Shown: positions 43,388 through 54,196, counted from the first letter of the stretch. The stretch: 64,000 nt of DNA from Microbacterium sp. 10M-3C3 (GCF_003931875.1 NZ_CP034245.1:1-64000), one strand, 5' to 3'. Numbers and translations are program-made. Notes: generated from the letters alone by a model not told the origin.

Positions 43388-44220
43388 GCGCGCTCCTGCT
43401 CGGGGTCGGGGGTGTCGTCCGCCGAGTCACCATCGTCGCGTCGGCTCACCATGTCGGCGGCCTCGGCGGGGTGGTGAGTCGGCGGCGCGATGGTGTCTGG
43501 GTGATCCGCGGATGCGTCGGGCTCGGGCTCGGGGACGGGCTCGGGCTCGGGCTCGGGCGTCTCCTCGGGCGGCGAGGGCGCCTCGGCCGCCGGCGCGGGC
43601 GCGGGCTCGGGCGTCTCCTCGGGCCCGTCGGCGGCGAGGCCGAGGGCGGTGCGCGAGGCGACGCCCGCGATCACGAGGACGGCGAACCCGCGGTCGGCGA
43701 ACTCCTCCGCGAGGCGCCACCACACGGCCGGTTCACCGCCGTGCCGGTCGGGGGACGCGAGCACGAGGGCGCGCACGCCTGGGCGGAGCGCCGCGAGCTC
43801 GAGCAGGATGCGCAGCCGCGCGGCGGGCGCGACCTCGCCGATCGGCACACCGGCGATGTCGCCGAGCCCGAGGTCGTCGAGCCAGCGGCGGGCGGCGAAC
43901 GGGTTCGGCGCGGAGCCGGCGAACATGAGCTCCTCCGCGACCACGCCGGCGACGGCGACGTTCGGCTCGGGCTCCGACACGTCCAGCGCGTCGACGAGGG
44001 CGACCGTGCGGCGCAGCGCCGCCGCATCCGCCCGCCCGTCGATCGTGACCGTGCCGGCGTCGGGGCGCATGCGTCCGGACGCGAGGAGGCCGAGCACCGT
44101 CGGGCGCTGTTCGGTCTCGGCGACGGCGAGGGTCGCCGCGCCGGTGCGGTACGCGAGGGTCGTCGGCGGCAGCGCGCGGCCGTCGCGCCCCTTTGCGACT
44201 TCGTGCAGGGCGATCTCCAT
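43384..44220 (-). CDS. ABC-ATPase-like protein lacking catalytic motifs
   Basis: The 278-residue protein has the outline of an ABC ATPase (LRPDAG-type turn as MRPDAGTVTIDGR at 51-63, and a RecA-like strand order), but the functional motifs are gone. Where Walker A (GxxGxGKT) should be, residues 33-41 read VAETEQRPT. The signature position reads IGEVAPAARLRI (127-138) rather than LSGGQ. Walker B reads ALVLASPDRHGG (151-162) with no Asp-Glu pair. A Pro/Glu-rich tail (about 200-278) follows. It overlaps tetR (TGATG) and yhgE (ATGA). It may be a structural partner of the YhgE membrane protein rather than an ATPase. Confidence 0.75.
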   Translation of the reverse strand: MEIALHEVAKGRDGRALPPTTLAYRTGAATLAVAETEQRPTVLGLLASGRMRPDAGTVTIDGRADAAALRRTVALVDALDVSEPEPNVAVAGVVAEELMFAGSAPNPFAARRWLDDLGLGDIAGVPIGEVAPAARLRILLELAALRPGVRALVLASPDRHGGEPAVWWRLAEEFADRGFAVLVIAGVASRTALGLAADGPEETPEPAPAPAAEAPSPPEETPEPEPEPVPEPEPDASADHPDTIAPPTHHPAEAADMVSRRDDGDSADDTPDPEQERA

Positions 44221-44831
44221 CACGCCTCCAGATCCGGATGCTGCGCCAGCAGGGCGGCGGCCTCGGTCCACGAGAGTCCCGCGATGCTCAGGACCGCCCG
44301 CACCGCGACGGAGCGCGCGGTGGCGGACGCCGCATCCACGCGCGCGACCACCATGCGGCCGGTCTCCTCGATGAGCCGCGCGAGGGTGGGCGCGGGGAGG
44401 TCGGTGCGCAACTCCCCGCTCTCCTGCCCGCGGCGCACGATGGCGTCGATGCGGCGGCGCAGCGGCGCGAGGGCCGCGGAGGTCTCGGCGACGTGCGCGT
44501 CATCGAGCGCGATGGCGGCCGCGGCCTGCACATGGGCGGCCTCGGCCCACAGCCGGGAGGCGAGGCGCGCGAGCGCGACGCGGCTGTCGGCGTCGTCCAC
44601 CTCCTCCGCGATCGCGTTGAAGCGGGCGGCGCCGGTCGCGAGCACTTCGCGCACGAGCTCGTCCCGGTCGACGAAGTGCCCGTACACGGCGCGGCGGGTG
44701 AGGCCGGCGCGGCGTGCGATCGCGTCGAGCGACGCGCGGGGGTCGGACGCGATCGCGTCGGCGGCCGCGCTCAGGATGCCCGCGCGGTTGGCGCGCGCGT
44801 CACTCCGTCGCGAGGAGGTGGTCGAGGTCAC
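44220..44831 (-). CDS. TetR-family transcriptional regulator
   Basis: The 203-residue regulator has a TetR helix-turn-helix (ASLDAIARRAGLTRRAVYGHFVDRDELVREVL) and a helical ligand domain. It starts at GTG. A minus-strand TAGAGT -10 hexamer (44838-44843) lies 6 bases upstream, so its mRNA is probably leaderless. A perfect 15-bp palindrome begins at that hexamer. It is the first gene of the tetR / ABC-like / yhgE operon and is probably autorepressed. Confidence 0.92.
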   Translation of the reverse strand: MTSTTSSRRSDARANRAGILSAAADAIASDPRASLDAIARRAGLTRRAVYGHFVDRDELVREVLATGAARFNAIAEEVDDADSRVALARLASRLWAEAAHVQAAAAIALDDAHVAETSAALAPLRRRIDAIVRRGQESGELRTDLPAPTLARLIEETGRMVVARVDAASATARSVAVRAVLSIAGLSWTEAAALLAQHPDLEA

Positions 44832-44842
44832 CCCGCCACTCT

Positions 44843-44876
44843 ATCGGAAGTTGCACACTTATGTGCAACTTCCGAT
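44843..44876. promoter_or_regulatory. TetR operator, 15-bp inverted repeat
   Basis: ATCGGAAGTTGCACA (44843-44857) and TGTGCAACTTCCGAT (44862-44876) are perfect inverted copies separated by CTTA. On the minus strand the site includes a possible -35 TTGCAC and touches the -10 TAGAGT of tetR. A bound TetR dimer would block its own promoter. Confidence 0.8.
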
Positions 44877-44896
44877 CGCAGCCCCCACCCTCGCCC

Positions 44897-44952
44897 GTCG
44901 AGTGTCCACGACACGCCGACACGCGGGAAACGGCGTGTGGCGGACACTCGAC
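44897..44952. terminator. Two-step hairpin between argG and tetR
   Basis: GTCGAGTGTCC (44897-44907) pairs with GGACACTCGAC (44942-44952), and inside it ACACGCCG (44911-44918) pairs with CGGCGTGT (44931-44938). The 56-base element lies after the argG stop and before tetR on the minus strand, so it is probably the argG terminator. Confidence 0.7.
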
Positions 44953-44974
44953 CGCGATGGCGCGGGGTGGGGCG

Positions 44975-46774
<1,800 letters not shown>

Positions 46775-47755
46775 ATGAAGAAGAAGTTCCTGGCGGCCGT
46801 GGCCGTCCTGGGGGCCATCGTCCTGACGGCGACCGGTTGCGCCGGCGGAGCCGGTGCGGGCGGCAACGGCGGCGGGGGAGACGACGTCATCACCGTCGGC
46901 TTCGCGCAGACCGGATCCGAGTCCGGCTGGCGCGCGGCGAACACGGAGTCGATGAAGGAGGCCTTCTCGGCCGAGAACGGCTTCGACCTGAAGTTCAACG
47001 CGGCCGACAACAAGCAGGAGGCACAGATCGCGGCCGTCCGCAATTTCATCAACCAGGGCGTCGACGCGATCGTCATCGCTCCGATCACGGTCGACGGCTG
47101 GGACGACGTGCTCAAGGAGGCCAAGGACGCCGGCATCCCGGTGATCCTCGAAGACCGCACGGTGTCGGCGAGCGATGACCTCTACGCCTCGTGGGTCGGC
47201 CTCGACTTCGAGCAGGAGGGCAAGACCGCCGGCGAGTGGGTCAAGACCAACTTCGACGGCAAGGGCGCGAACCTCGTCGTCCTCGAGGGCACCACGGGCT
47301 CGTCGGCGGCGCTCGACCGGGCGACCGGCTTCAACGAGGCGATCGAGGGCACCGACATCAACGTGCTCGACTCGCAGACCGGTGACTTCACCCGCGACGG
47401 CGGCAAGAAGGTCATGGAGGGCTACCTCCAGAAGTACGGCAAGGAGATCAACGTCCTCTTCGCGCACAACGACGACATGGGCCTGGGCGCCCTCGACGCC
47501 ATCAAGGCGGCCGGCCTCGTGCCCGGCAAGGACATCCAGATCGTCACGATCGACGCGGTCAAGGACGGCATGACGGCTCTCGCCAACGGCGAGTTCAACT
47601 TCATCGTGGAGTGCAACCCGCTGCTCGGCGAGCAGGCCGCCGAACTCGTGAAGAAGGTCGTGGCGGGCGAGTCGGTCGAGAAGTCCTACATCGTCGAGGA
47701 CCAGTCCTTCACGCCCGAGCAGGCCGCCGAGGTCCTGGACTCGCGTCCGTACTGA
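46775..47755 (+). CDS. Sugar ABC transporter substrate-binding lipoprotein (YtfQ-like)
   Basis: The 326-residue protein has a lipoprotein signal ending at Cys22 (LTATGC) followed by a Gly-rich linker and a type I periplasmic-binding fold. Segments such as VGFAQTGSESGWRAANTESMKEAF, GVDAIVIAPITVDGWDDVL and NVLFAHNDDMGLGAL match YtfQ-type galactofuranose-binding proteins. AGGAGG (46761-46766) lies 8 bases before the ATG. It is followed by a hairpin and then the ATPase and permease genes. The sugar specificity is inferred from the family, not proven. Confidence 0.92.
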   Translation: MKKKFLAAVAVLGAIVLTATGCAGGAGAGGNGGGGDDVITVGFAQTGSESGWRAANTESMKEAFSAENGFDLKFNAADNKQEAQIAAVRNFINQGVDAIVIAPITVDGWDDVLKEAKDAGIPVILEDRTVSASDDLYASWVGLDFEQEGKTAGEWVKTNFDGKGANLVVLEGTTGSSAALDRATGFNEAIEGTDINVLDSQTGDFTRDGGKKVMEGYLQKYGKEINVLFAHNDDMGLGALDAIKAAGLVPGKDIQIVTIDAVKDGMTALANGEFNFIVECNPLLGEQAAELVKKVVAGESVEKSYIVEDQSFTPEQAAEVLDSRPY

Positions 47756-47769
47756 GCCTCGCTCACCCC

Positions 47770-47808
47770 GTGCTCGCCGGGTGCCGCCCCACCGGCCCCG
47801 GCGAGCAC
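47770..47808 (+). terminator. Intra-operon hairpin after the binding-protein gene
   Basis: GTGCTCGCCGGG (47770-47781) pairs perfectly with CCCGGCGAGCAC (47797-47808) around a 15-base loop. It lies between the binding-protein gene and the ATPase gene. Such hairpins often attenuate transcription or stabilise upstream mRNA, giving excess binding protein. Confidence 0.6.
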
Positions 47809-47882
47809 GGCCCTCGCATCGCCGCGGCACCGCCGCTGCAGCCGCGGCGATGCCGCCGCACGAGTCATCTAGGAGTCCGCGC

Positions 47883-49475
47883 ATGACCGACGACATCGTC
47901 GCCGTTCTCGACACCACCCCGCGGGTCGGCCCCGACCCCGTCGCGCTCCTGCGCGGCATCACGGTCGAATTCCCCGGCGTGAAGGCGCTCGACGGAGTCG
48001 ACCTCACCCTCCGCCCCGGCGAGGTCCACACCCTCATGGGCGAGAACGGCGCGGGGAAGTCGACGCTCATCAAGGCGCTCACGGGCGTCTACACCGTCTC
48101 GGCCGGCACGATCACGGTCTCGGGCCAGGAGCGGGTCTTCCGCACCACCGCCGACGCCGAGGCCGCGGGCATCTCCACGGTGTACCAGGAGGTCAACCTC
48201 TGCACGAACCTGTCGGTCGGCGAGAACGTCATGCTCGGCCACGAGGTGCGCCGGGCGGGCTTCATCGACTGGCGTGCCACCCACCGCGAGGCGGCGCGCT
48301 ACCTCGGCCGGCTCGGCCTCGACATCGACACGCGCTCGATCCTCGGCACGCACTCGATCGCGGTGCAGCAGCTCGTCGCGATCAGCCGCGCGACGGTCTC
48401 CGACGCCAGCGTGCTCGTGCTCGACGAGCCGACCTCGAGCCTGGACCGCAGCGAGGTGGAGCAGCTCTTCGCCGTCGTGCGGGGCCTGCGCGACCGGGGC
48501 GTGGCCATCCTGTTCGTGACGCACTTCCTCGACCAGGTGTACGAGATCTCCGACCGCCTCACGGTGCTGCGCAACGGCCGGCTCGTGGGGGAGTACGCGA
48601 TCGACGAGCTGCCGCGCGGCGAGCTGATCGCCAAGATGATCGGCCGCGAGCTCGACGAGCTCGAGGCCCTCTCGCGCACGTCCGAGCGCGAGATCGACCG
48701 ATCGGATGCGGCGGTGCTCTCGGCCCGCGGCATCGGCCGCAAGGGCGTGCTCGAGCCCGTCGACCTCGAGGTGTTCGACGGCGAGGTGGTCGGCATCGCC
48801 GGACTCCTCGGATCCGGACGCACCGAGCTCGTGCGCCTCCTGTACGGTGCCGACCGCGCCGACACCGGCGCGCACCTGGTCCGCGGTCAGGGCGCGCGCA
48901 TCACGACGCCGCGCCACGCCATCGACCGCCGCATCGCGTTCTCGTCGGAGGACCGCCGTGCGGAGGGCATCATCGCCGACCTCACAGTGGCGGAGAACAT
49001 CATCCTCGGCATCCAGGCCAAGCGCGGGGCGCTGCGGCCCATGAGCCGCGGCGAGAAGGACGCGATCGTGCAGGAGTACATCGCGGCCCTGGGCGTGCGC
49101 CCCGCCGACCCGCACGCGCTGATCCGGAACCTCTCCGGCGGCAACCAGCAGAAGGTGCTCCTCGCACGCTGGCTCGCCACCGCGCCCCAGCTGATCATCC
49201 TCGACGAGCCCACGCGCGGCATCGACGTCGGCGCGAAGGCCGACATCCAGCGCAAGGTCGCGGAGCTGTCGGCCCAGGGGCTCGGCGTCGTCTTCATCTC
49301 GTCCGAGCTCGAAGAGGTCGTGCGCATCGCGCAGCGCATCGTCGTCCTGCGCGACCGTCGTAAGATCGGCGAGCTGGACGCCACCCAGGTGGACGTCGAC
49401 GACCTCGTCGCCGTCATCGCCGAAGAGTCCCGCGAGACGGAGCCGTCTCGCCAGAGCCCGGAGAACGCGGCATGA
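47883..49475 (+). CDS. Sugar ABC transporter ATPase, first copy (YtfR-like)
   Basis: The 530-residue protein has two fused ABC ATPase domains. The first has Walker A GENGAGKSTLIKAL, signature HSIAVQQLVAISRA and Walker B VLVLDEPTSSLD. The second has signature LSGGNQQKVLLARWLA and Walker B LIILDEPTRGIDVG, with the degenerate Walker A (GLLGSGRTEL) usual in this family. The start follows AGGAG (47871-47875). It overlaps the first permease gene (ATGA). Confidence 0.94.
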   Translation: MTDDIVAVLDTTPRVGPDPVALLRGITVEFPGVKALDGVDLTLRPGEVHTLMGENGAGKSTLIKALTGVYTVSAGTITVSGQERVFRTTADAEAAGISTVYQEVNLCTNLSVGENVMLGHEVRRAGFIDWRATHREAARYLGRLGLDIDTRSILGTHSIAVQQLVAISRATVSDASVLVLDEPTSSLDRSEVEQLFAVVRGLRDRGVAILFVTHFLDQVYEISDRLTVLRNGRLVGEYAIDELPRGELIAKMIGRELDELEALSRTSEREIDRSDAAVLSARGIGRKGVLEPVDLEVFDGEVVGIAGLLGSGRTELVRLLYGADRADTGAHLVRGQGARITTPRHAIDRRIAFSSEDRRAEGIIADLTVAENIILGIQAKRGALRPMSRGEKDAIVQEYIAALGVRPADPHALIRNLSGGNQQKVLLARWLATAPQLIILDEPTRGIDVGAKADIQRKVAELSAQGLGVVFISSELEEVVRIAQRIVVLRDRRKIGELDATQVDVDDLVAVIAEESRETEPSRQSPENAA

Positions 49476-50521
49476 GATCGACAGTGACCGGGGTGCTGCG
49501 GCACCGACTCGTGTGGCCCATCGCGGCCCTGCTCGTCCTCGTGATCGTCAACACGATCGCGCGGCCGTCCTTCATCGCGGTGACCGTGCAGGGCGGACAG
49601 CTCTACGGCCCGCTCATCGACATCCTGCGCAACAGCGCACCGTTGATGCTCGTGGCGCTGGGCATGACGCTCGTGATCGCGACGCGCGGCATCGACCTGT
49701 CGGTCGGCGCCATCATGGCGGTGTCGGGGGCGGTCGCCCTGACCTACATCTCCTCGTCCGCCGACCCCGGATCGCTCGCGACGGTCCTCATCGGCATCTC
49801 GCTCGGCGTGCTCGTCTCGCTCGTGCTGGGCGTGTGGAACGGCTTCCTCGTGTCGGTCGTGGGCGTCCAGCCGATCATCGCGACGCTCGTCCTCATGCTC
49901 GCCGGGCGCGGCGTGGCGCTGCTCATCACGGGCGGGTTCATCACCACGATCACGAGCGACCCCTACCGCTTCATGGCGCAGGGCTACCTGCTGGGCCTGC
50001 CGTTCGCCTTCTACGTGTCGGTCGTGGCGATCGCCCTCGTCGCGATCCTCGAGCGCCGCACGGCGCTCGGCGTGCTCACCGAGGCGGTGGGCATCAACCC
50101 CGAGGCCAGCCGCCTCGCCGGAGTGCGCTCGCGCGGCATCGTGTGGGGCGCCTACGCGGCGAGCGGGCTGCTCGCCGGATTCGCGGGCATCCTGTACTCC
50201 TCGAACATCATGGCCGCCGACGCCAACGCGGCCGGCCTGTACATCGAGCTCGACGCGATCCTCGCCGTCGTGCTGGGCGGCACGAGCCTCATGGGCGGCA
50301 AGTTCACGATCGCCGGAACGGTGGTCGGCGTCTTCACGATCCAGACCCTCAAATCGACGATCACCTTCCTCGGCGTCCCGCCCGCGATCAGCCCGCTGTT
50401 CCTCGCGATCGTCGTGGTCATCGTCGTGCTCGTCCAGTCGCCGCGCACACGCGGCTACCTCGCCCGCGCCGCGGCAGCCGTCCGGCGCAGCCCCTCGACC
50501 CGGGCGGAGGCCGCCTCATGA
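49472..50521 (+). CDS. Sugar ABC transporter permease, first copy (YtfT-like)
   Basis: The 349-residue permease has about 9-10 membrane helices and the branched-chain/ribose-type motif GMTLVIATRGIDLSVGAIMA and IVLGGTSLMGGKFTIAGTVVGVF. It overlaps the preceding ATPase and the following permease by ATGA. It forms the membrane pore with the next gene product. Confidence 0.93.
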   Translation: MRSTVTGVLRHRLVWPIAALLVLVIVNTIARPSFIAVTVQGGQLYGPLIDILRNSAPLMLVALGMTLVIATRGIDLSVGAIMAVSGAVALTYISSSADPGSLATVLIGISLGVLVSLVLGVWNGFLVSVVGVQPIIATLVLMLAGRGVALLITGGFITTITSDPYRFMAQGYLLGLPFAFYVSVVAIALVAILERRTALGVLTEAVGINPEASRLAGVRSRGIVWGAYAASGLLAGFAGILYSSNIMAADANAAGLYIELDAILAVVLGGTSLMGGKFTIAGTVVGVFTIQTLKSTITFLGVPPAISPLFLAIVVVIVVLVQSPRTRGYLARAAAAVRRSPSTRAEAAS

Positions 50522-51552
50522 CCAGCGCGACCGCATCCGAGCTCGACGGCCGGCGCACCGGCGCGGGCGCCGTCATCCAGCGCTTCCGCAGCCGCCACGC
50601 CTCGTGGGTGCCGGTGTTCGGCGCGCTCGTCATCCTCGTGGTGATGATCGCCGGGGCGCAGGCCTACTTCGGCAACTTCCTCACCCCGCGGGTGCTCTCG
50701 GCCGTGCTGCTGGACAACGCGTACCTGCTCGTCCTCGCCGTCGGCATGACCTTCGTGATCCTCACCGGCGGCATCGACCTGTCGGTCGGCGCGGTCATGG
50801 CGTTCACCGGCATGCTCGGGGCGAGCATGCTGAGCCAGGGCCTGCCGGTCGCCGTCGCCGTGCCGGTGATGCTCGTGATCGGGGCCGCGATGGGCCTCGC
50901 CGTGGGCATCATGGTCCAGTTCTTCGGGGTGCAGCCCTTCATCGCCTCGCTTGCGGCGATGTTCGCCGCGCGCGGGCTGGCGTTCATGGTGAGCCTGTCC
51001 TCGATCAAGGTCGAGGACCCGGCGATCCTGTGGCTGCAGTCCACGCGCATCCAGGGCGCGCCGGGCAGCTTCTACATCACGCCGACCGGCATCATCGCGC
51101 TCGCCGTCGTCGTCATCGGGGTGCTCGTGCTGCAGTTCACGCGTTTCGGCCGCACGATCTACGCGATCGGCGGCAACGAGCAGTCCGCGCGCCTCATGGG
51201 CCTGCCCGTCGTCCGCACGAAGCTCCTGGCCTACGTCATCAGCGGCGTGTGCGCGGGCCTGGCCGGCGTCATCTTCACGGCCTACACCGGGGCGTCGTAC
51301 CCGCTGAACGGCATCGGCACCGAGCTCGACACGATCGCGGCGGTCGTCATCGGCGGGACGCTCCTCACCGGCGGCAGCGGCTTCGTTCTCGGCTCGATGA
51401 TCGGGGTGTTCGTCTACGGCACGATCAAGACCGTCATCTCCTTCCTCGGCGTCGAGCAGTCGTGGACCCGGATCACGATCGGCGCGCTGCTGCTGGTGTT
51501 CGTCGTCATGCAGCGGGTGATCGTGGCCCGCTCGGGCGCGGCGCGCCGCTGA
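50518..51552 (+). CDS. Sugar ABC transporter permease, second copy (YjfF-like)
   Basis: The 344-residue permease is a paralogue of the previous one, with GMTFVILTGGIDLSVGAVMAFTGM and VVIGGTLLTGGSGFVLGSMIGVFVYG. Two non-identical permeases are normal for YtfT/YjfF systems. It starts on the previous stop (ATGA). Confidence 0.93.
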   Translation: MTSATASELDGRRTGAGAVIQRFRSRHASWVPVFGALVILVVMIAGAQAYFGNFLTPRVLSAVLLDNAYLLVLAVGMTFVILTGGIDLSVGAVMAFTGMLGASMLSQGLPVAVAVPVMLVIGAAMGLAVGIMVQFFGVQPFIASLAAMFAARGLAFMVSLSSIKVEDPAILWLQSTRIQGAPGSFYITPTGIIALAVVVIGVLVLQFTRFGRTIYAIGGNEQSARLMGLPVVRTKLLAYVISGVCAGLAGVIFTAYTGASYPLNGIGTELDTIAAVVIGGTLLTGGSGFVLGSMIGVFVYGTIKTVISFLGVEQSWTRITIGALLLVFVVMQRVIVARSGAARR

Positions 51553-51602
51553 TCCGACGGCGCGGACGGGGAGGTGAGCGCACCGACGGCATGATGGTCG
51601 GT

Positions 51603-53126
51603 ATGAGCACGCGACCGCGGACGGTCGCACCGGTGGTGGAGATCACCGGTGCGACCGTCCGTTTCGGCGCGGAGACGGCGCTCGACGGCGTCGACTTCCG
51701 GCTGCTGCCCGGCGAGGTGCACAGCCTCATGGGCGAGAACGGCGCCGGCAAGTCCACGCTGATCCGCGCGCTCACGGGCGCGATTCGGCTGGATGCCGGC
51801 GACATCCGCGTCGGCGGGCAGCCGGTGCGCTTCACGTCGCCGGCGTCGTCGCTCGCGGCGGGCATCAGCGCCGTCTACCAGGAGATCGACCTGCTGCCGA
51901 ACCTCACGGTGGGGGAGAACATCCTGCTCGGCCGCGAGCCCCGGCGCTTCGGCGCGATCCACTGGCGCGCGCTCCACGCGCGGGCGGGCGAGATCCTCGC
52001 CGACCTCGGCGTGCCGGTCGATCCCCGCAGCGTCCTCGGATCCCACTCGCTCGCGGTGCAGCAGCTCGTGGCGATCGCGCGCGCCATCTCGGTCGACGCG
52101 CGCGTGCTGATCCTCGACGAGCCGACCTCGAGCCTCGACCTCGACGAGGTGGCGGAGCTCTTCCGCGTCATGCGCGACCTGACCGCGCGCGGCGTCGCGA
52201 TCCTGTTCGTGTCGCACTTCCTCGACCAGGTGTACGAGATCTGCGACCGCATCACGGTGCTGCGCGGCGGCCGGTTCATCGGCGAGTACGTGCCGAGCGA
52301 GCTGCTGCGCATCGACCTCGTCGAGAAGATGCTCGGACGCTCGTCGCGCGAGATGGAGGTGCCCGAGCGCGTCGACGTCGCTCCCGAGGCGCCGTCGGTA
52401 CTGTCGGCGCGCGACGTGTCGTCGGCGCCCGGGCTGGTCGCCGCCGACCTGAGCCTCGCCGAGGGCGAGGTGGTGGGGCTCGCGGGCCTGCTCGGCTCGG
52501 GCCGCACCGAGCTCGCCCGCGTCGTGACGGGCATCGACCGGCCGGATGCGGGGGAGCTGCGCGTGGCCGGAGACCGCGTCGAGTTCGCGACCCCGCGCCG
52601 GGCGATCGCGCGCGGCATCGTGTACTCGTCGGAGAACCGGCGCACCGAGGGCATCATCGGCGACCTCAGCGTCATGGAGAACATCACGCTCGCGCTGCAG
52701 GCCGAGCGCGGCATCCTGCACCGCCTGTCGCGGGCGCGGCGGCGCGAGCTCGCCCACAGCTGGATCGAGGCGCTCGACATCCGGCCCGCCGATCCCGACC
52801 GGCCGGCGTGGACGCTGTCCGGCGGCAATCAGCAGAAGGTGCTCCTCGCGCGCCTGCTCGCGCTGTCGCCGCGCGTGCTCGCGCTGGACGAGCCGACGCG
52901 CGGCATCGACGTGGGCGCGAAAGTCGAGATCCAGCGCCTCGTCGCCGAGCTCGCCGACAACGGGCTGTCGGTCCTGTTCATCTCGGCGGAGCTCGAGGAG
53001 GTGCTGCGGGTGTCGCAGCGCGTCGCGGTGCTGCGCGGCGGGCGGGTCGTCGAGAACCTGCCGGCCGAGGCGCTCACCGTCGATTCGCTCATGGCGCTCG
53101 TCGCGCGGCCCGAGGACGCTCCGTGA
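51603..53126 (+). CDS. Sugar ABC transporter ATPase, second copy
   Basis: This 507-residue double-domain ATPase is closely similar to the one at 47883: GENGAGKSTLIRALTG, HSLAVQQLVAIARA, LILDEPTSSLD, FVSHFLDQVYEICDRITVLR, LSGGNQQKVLLARLLA and LALDEPTRGIDVG. Start options are ATG at 51591, 51594 and 51603; 51603 is chosen because the family begins shortly after, but no strong ribosome-binding site favours it (GGGGAGG at 51569-51575 is far). It ends overlapping the lacI start (GTGA). A second ATPase in one operon is unusual for this transporter type. Confidence 0.9.
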   Translation: MSTRPRTVAPVVEITGATVRFGAETALDGVDFRLLPGEVHSLMGENGAGKSTLIRALTGAIRLDAGDIRVGGQPVRFTSPASSLAAGISAVYQEIDLLPNLTVGENILLGREPRRFGAIHWRALHARAGEILADLGVPVDPRSVLGSHSLAVQQLVAIARAISVDARVLILDEPTSSLDLDEVAELFRVMRDLTARGVAILFVSHFLDQVYEICDRITVLRGGRFIGEYVPSELLRIDLVEKMLGRSSREMEVPERVDVAPEAPSVLSARDVSSAPGLVAADLSLAEGEVVGLAGLLGSGRTELARVVTGIDRPDAGELRVAGDRVEFATPRRAIARGIVYSSENRRTEGIIGDLSVMENITLALQAERGILHRLSRARRRELAHSWIEALDIRPADPDRPAWTLSGGNQQKVLLARLLALSPRVLALDEPTRGIDVGAKVEIQRLVAELADNGLSVLFISAELEEVLRVSQRVAVLRGGRVVENLPAEALTVDSLMALVARPEDAP

Positions 53127-54136
53127 GCGAGGAGCGCGGCGCGAAGTCCGCGAACATCTTCGACGTCGCGCGCCTGGCCGGCGTGTCGCACCAGACGGTG
53201 TCGCGCGTGCTCAACGACCTGCCGAACGTGCGGCCGGCTACGCGTGCCCGCGTCGAGCAGGCGATGGCGCAGCTGAGGTACAGCCCGTCGCCCGCGGCCC
53301 GGGCCCTCGTGACGCGTCGCACGCGCACGATCGGACTCGTCACCCCGGGATCGGCCGAGTACGGACCGACGTCGATCGCGATCAACTTCACCGTCGCCGC
53401 CCGCTCGGAGCGGTACTCCGTCGACACGGTCGCCGCCCCCGACCCCACCCCCGCTGCGATCCGCGACACGATCGAGGGCCTCCTGCGCCAGCGGGTCGAT
53501 GCGATCGTGCTCATCGTCGCGGATGTCGCCGTGCTCGACGTCGTGCGCGGCCTGGATCTGAGCGTGCCGGTCGTGGCGGCCGCGGCGACGCAGCGCCGCC
53601 ACCCGCAGCTCGTGTCGATCGACCAGTACCGCGGTGCCCGCAGCGCCGTGCGCCACCTGGCCGAGCTCGGCCACACGCGGATCCTCCACATCGCGGGGCC
53701 GCCGCGCAACCCCGACGCGCTCGAGCGCATCCGCGGCTGGCGCGACGAGCTCGCCGCGCGCGGACTCGTCGCGGCGGCTCCGGTCCACGGCGACTGGTCG
53801 GCCGCGAGCGGCGCGGACATCGGCGGGTCGCTGCCCCTCGAGCCGGGCGACGCCGTGTTCGTCGCGAACGACCACATGGCGATCGGCCTGCTCTCGGCCC
53901 TGCGCGGTCGCGGCCTGGACGTGCCGGCCGACATCGCGGTGGTCGGCTTCGACGACGTGCCGGAGGCCGCCTACCTCGCGCCGCCGCTCACGACCGTCCG
54001 GCAGGACTTCCAGGCGCTCGGCGAGCTCATGATGCAGAAGGTGCTCGTCGCGGTGGAGGAGCCCGACGGGCTGACGGAGGACACCCCCATCGCCACGCAC
54101 CTCGTCGTCCGCGAGTCCACGCGCCCCGCGCGCTGA
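53123..54136 (+). CDS. LacI-family regulator of the sugar ABC operon
   Basis: The 337-residue repressor has the helix-turn-helix NIFDVARLAGVSHQTVSRVLNDLPNVRPATR and a sugar-binding-type ligand domain ending VVGFDDVPEAAYLAPPLTTVRQDFQALG. It starts at GTG within the ATPase stop (GTGA), so it is co-transcribed with the transporter it probably regulates. Candidate operators are the palindromes at 46576-46593 and 46651-46661. Confidence 0.93.
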   Translation: MSEERGAKSANIFDVARLAGVSHQTVSRVLNDLPNVRPATRARVEQAMAQLRYSPSPAARALVTRRTRTIGLVTPGSAEYGPTSIAINFTVAARSERYSVDTVAAPDPTPAAIRDTIEGLLRQRVDAIVLIVADVAVLDVVRGLDLSVPVVAAAATQRRHPQLVSIDQYRGARSAVRHLAELGHTRILHIAGPPRNPDALERIRGWRDELAARGLVAAAPVHGDWSAASGADIGGSLPLEPGDAVFVANDHMAIGLLSALRGRGLDVPADIAVVGFDDVPEAAYLAPPLTTVRQDFQALGELMMQKVLVAVEEPDGLTEDTPIATHLVVRESTRPAR

Positions 54137-54196
54137 CCCGCGCGGCGGAAGGCGCAGCGCGGACGCTGTGGCGGAAGGCAGCGGCCCGGGCCCACC

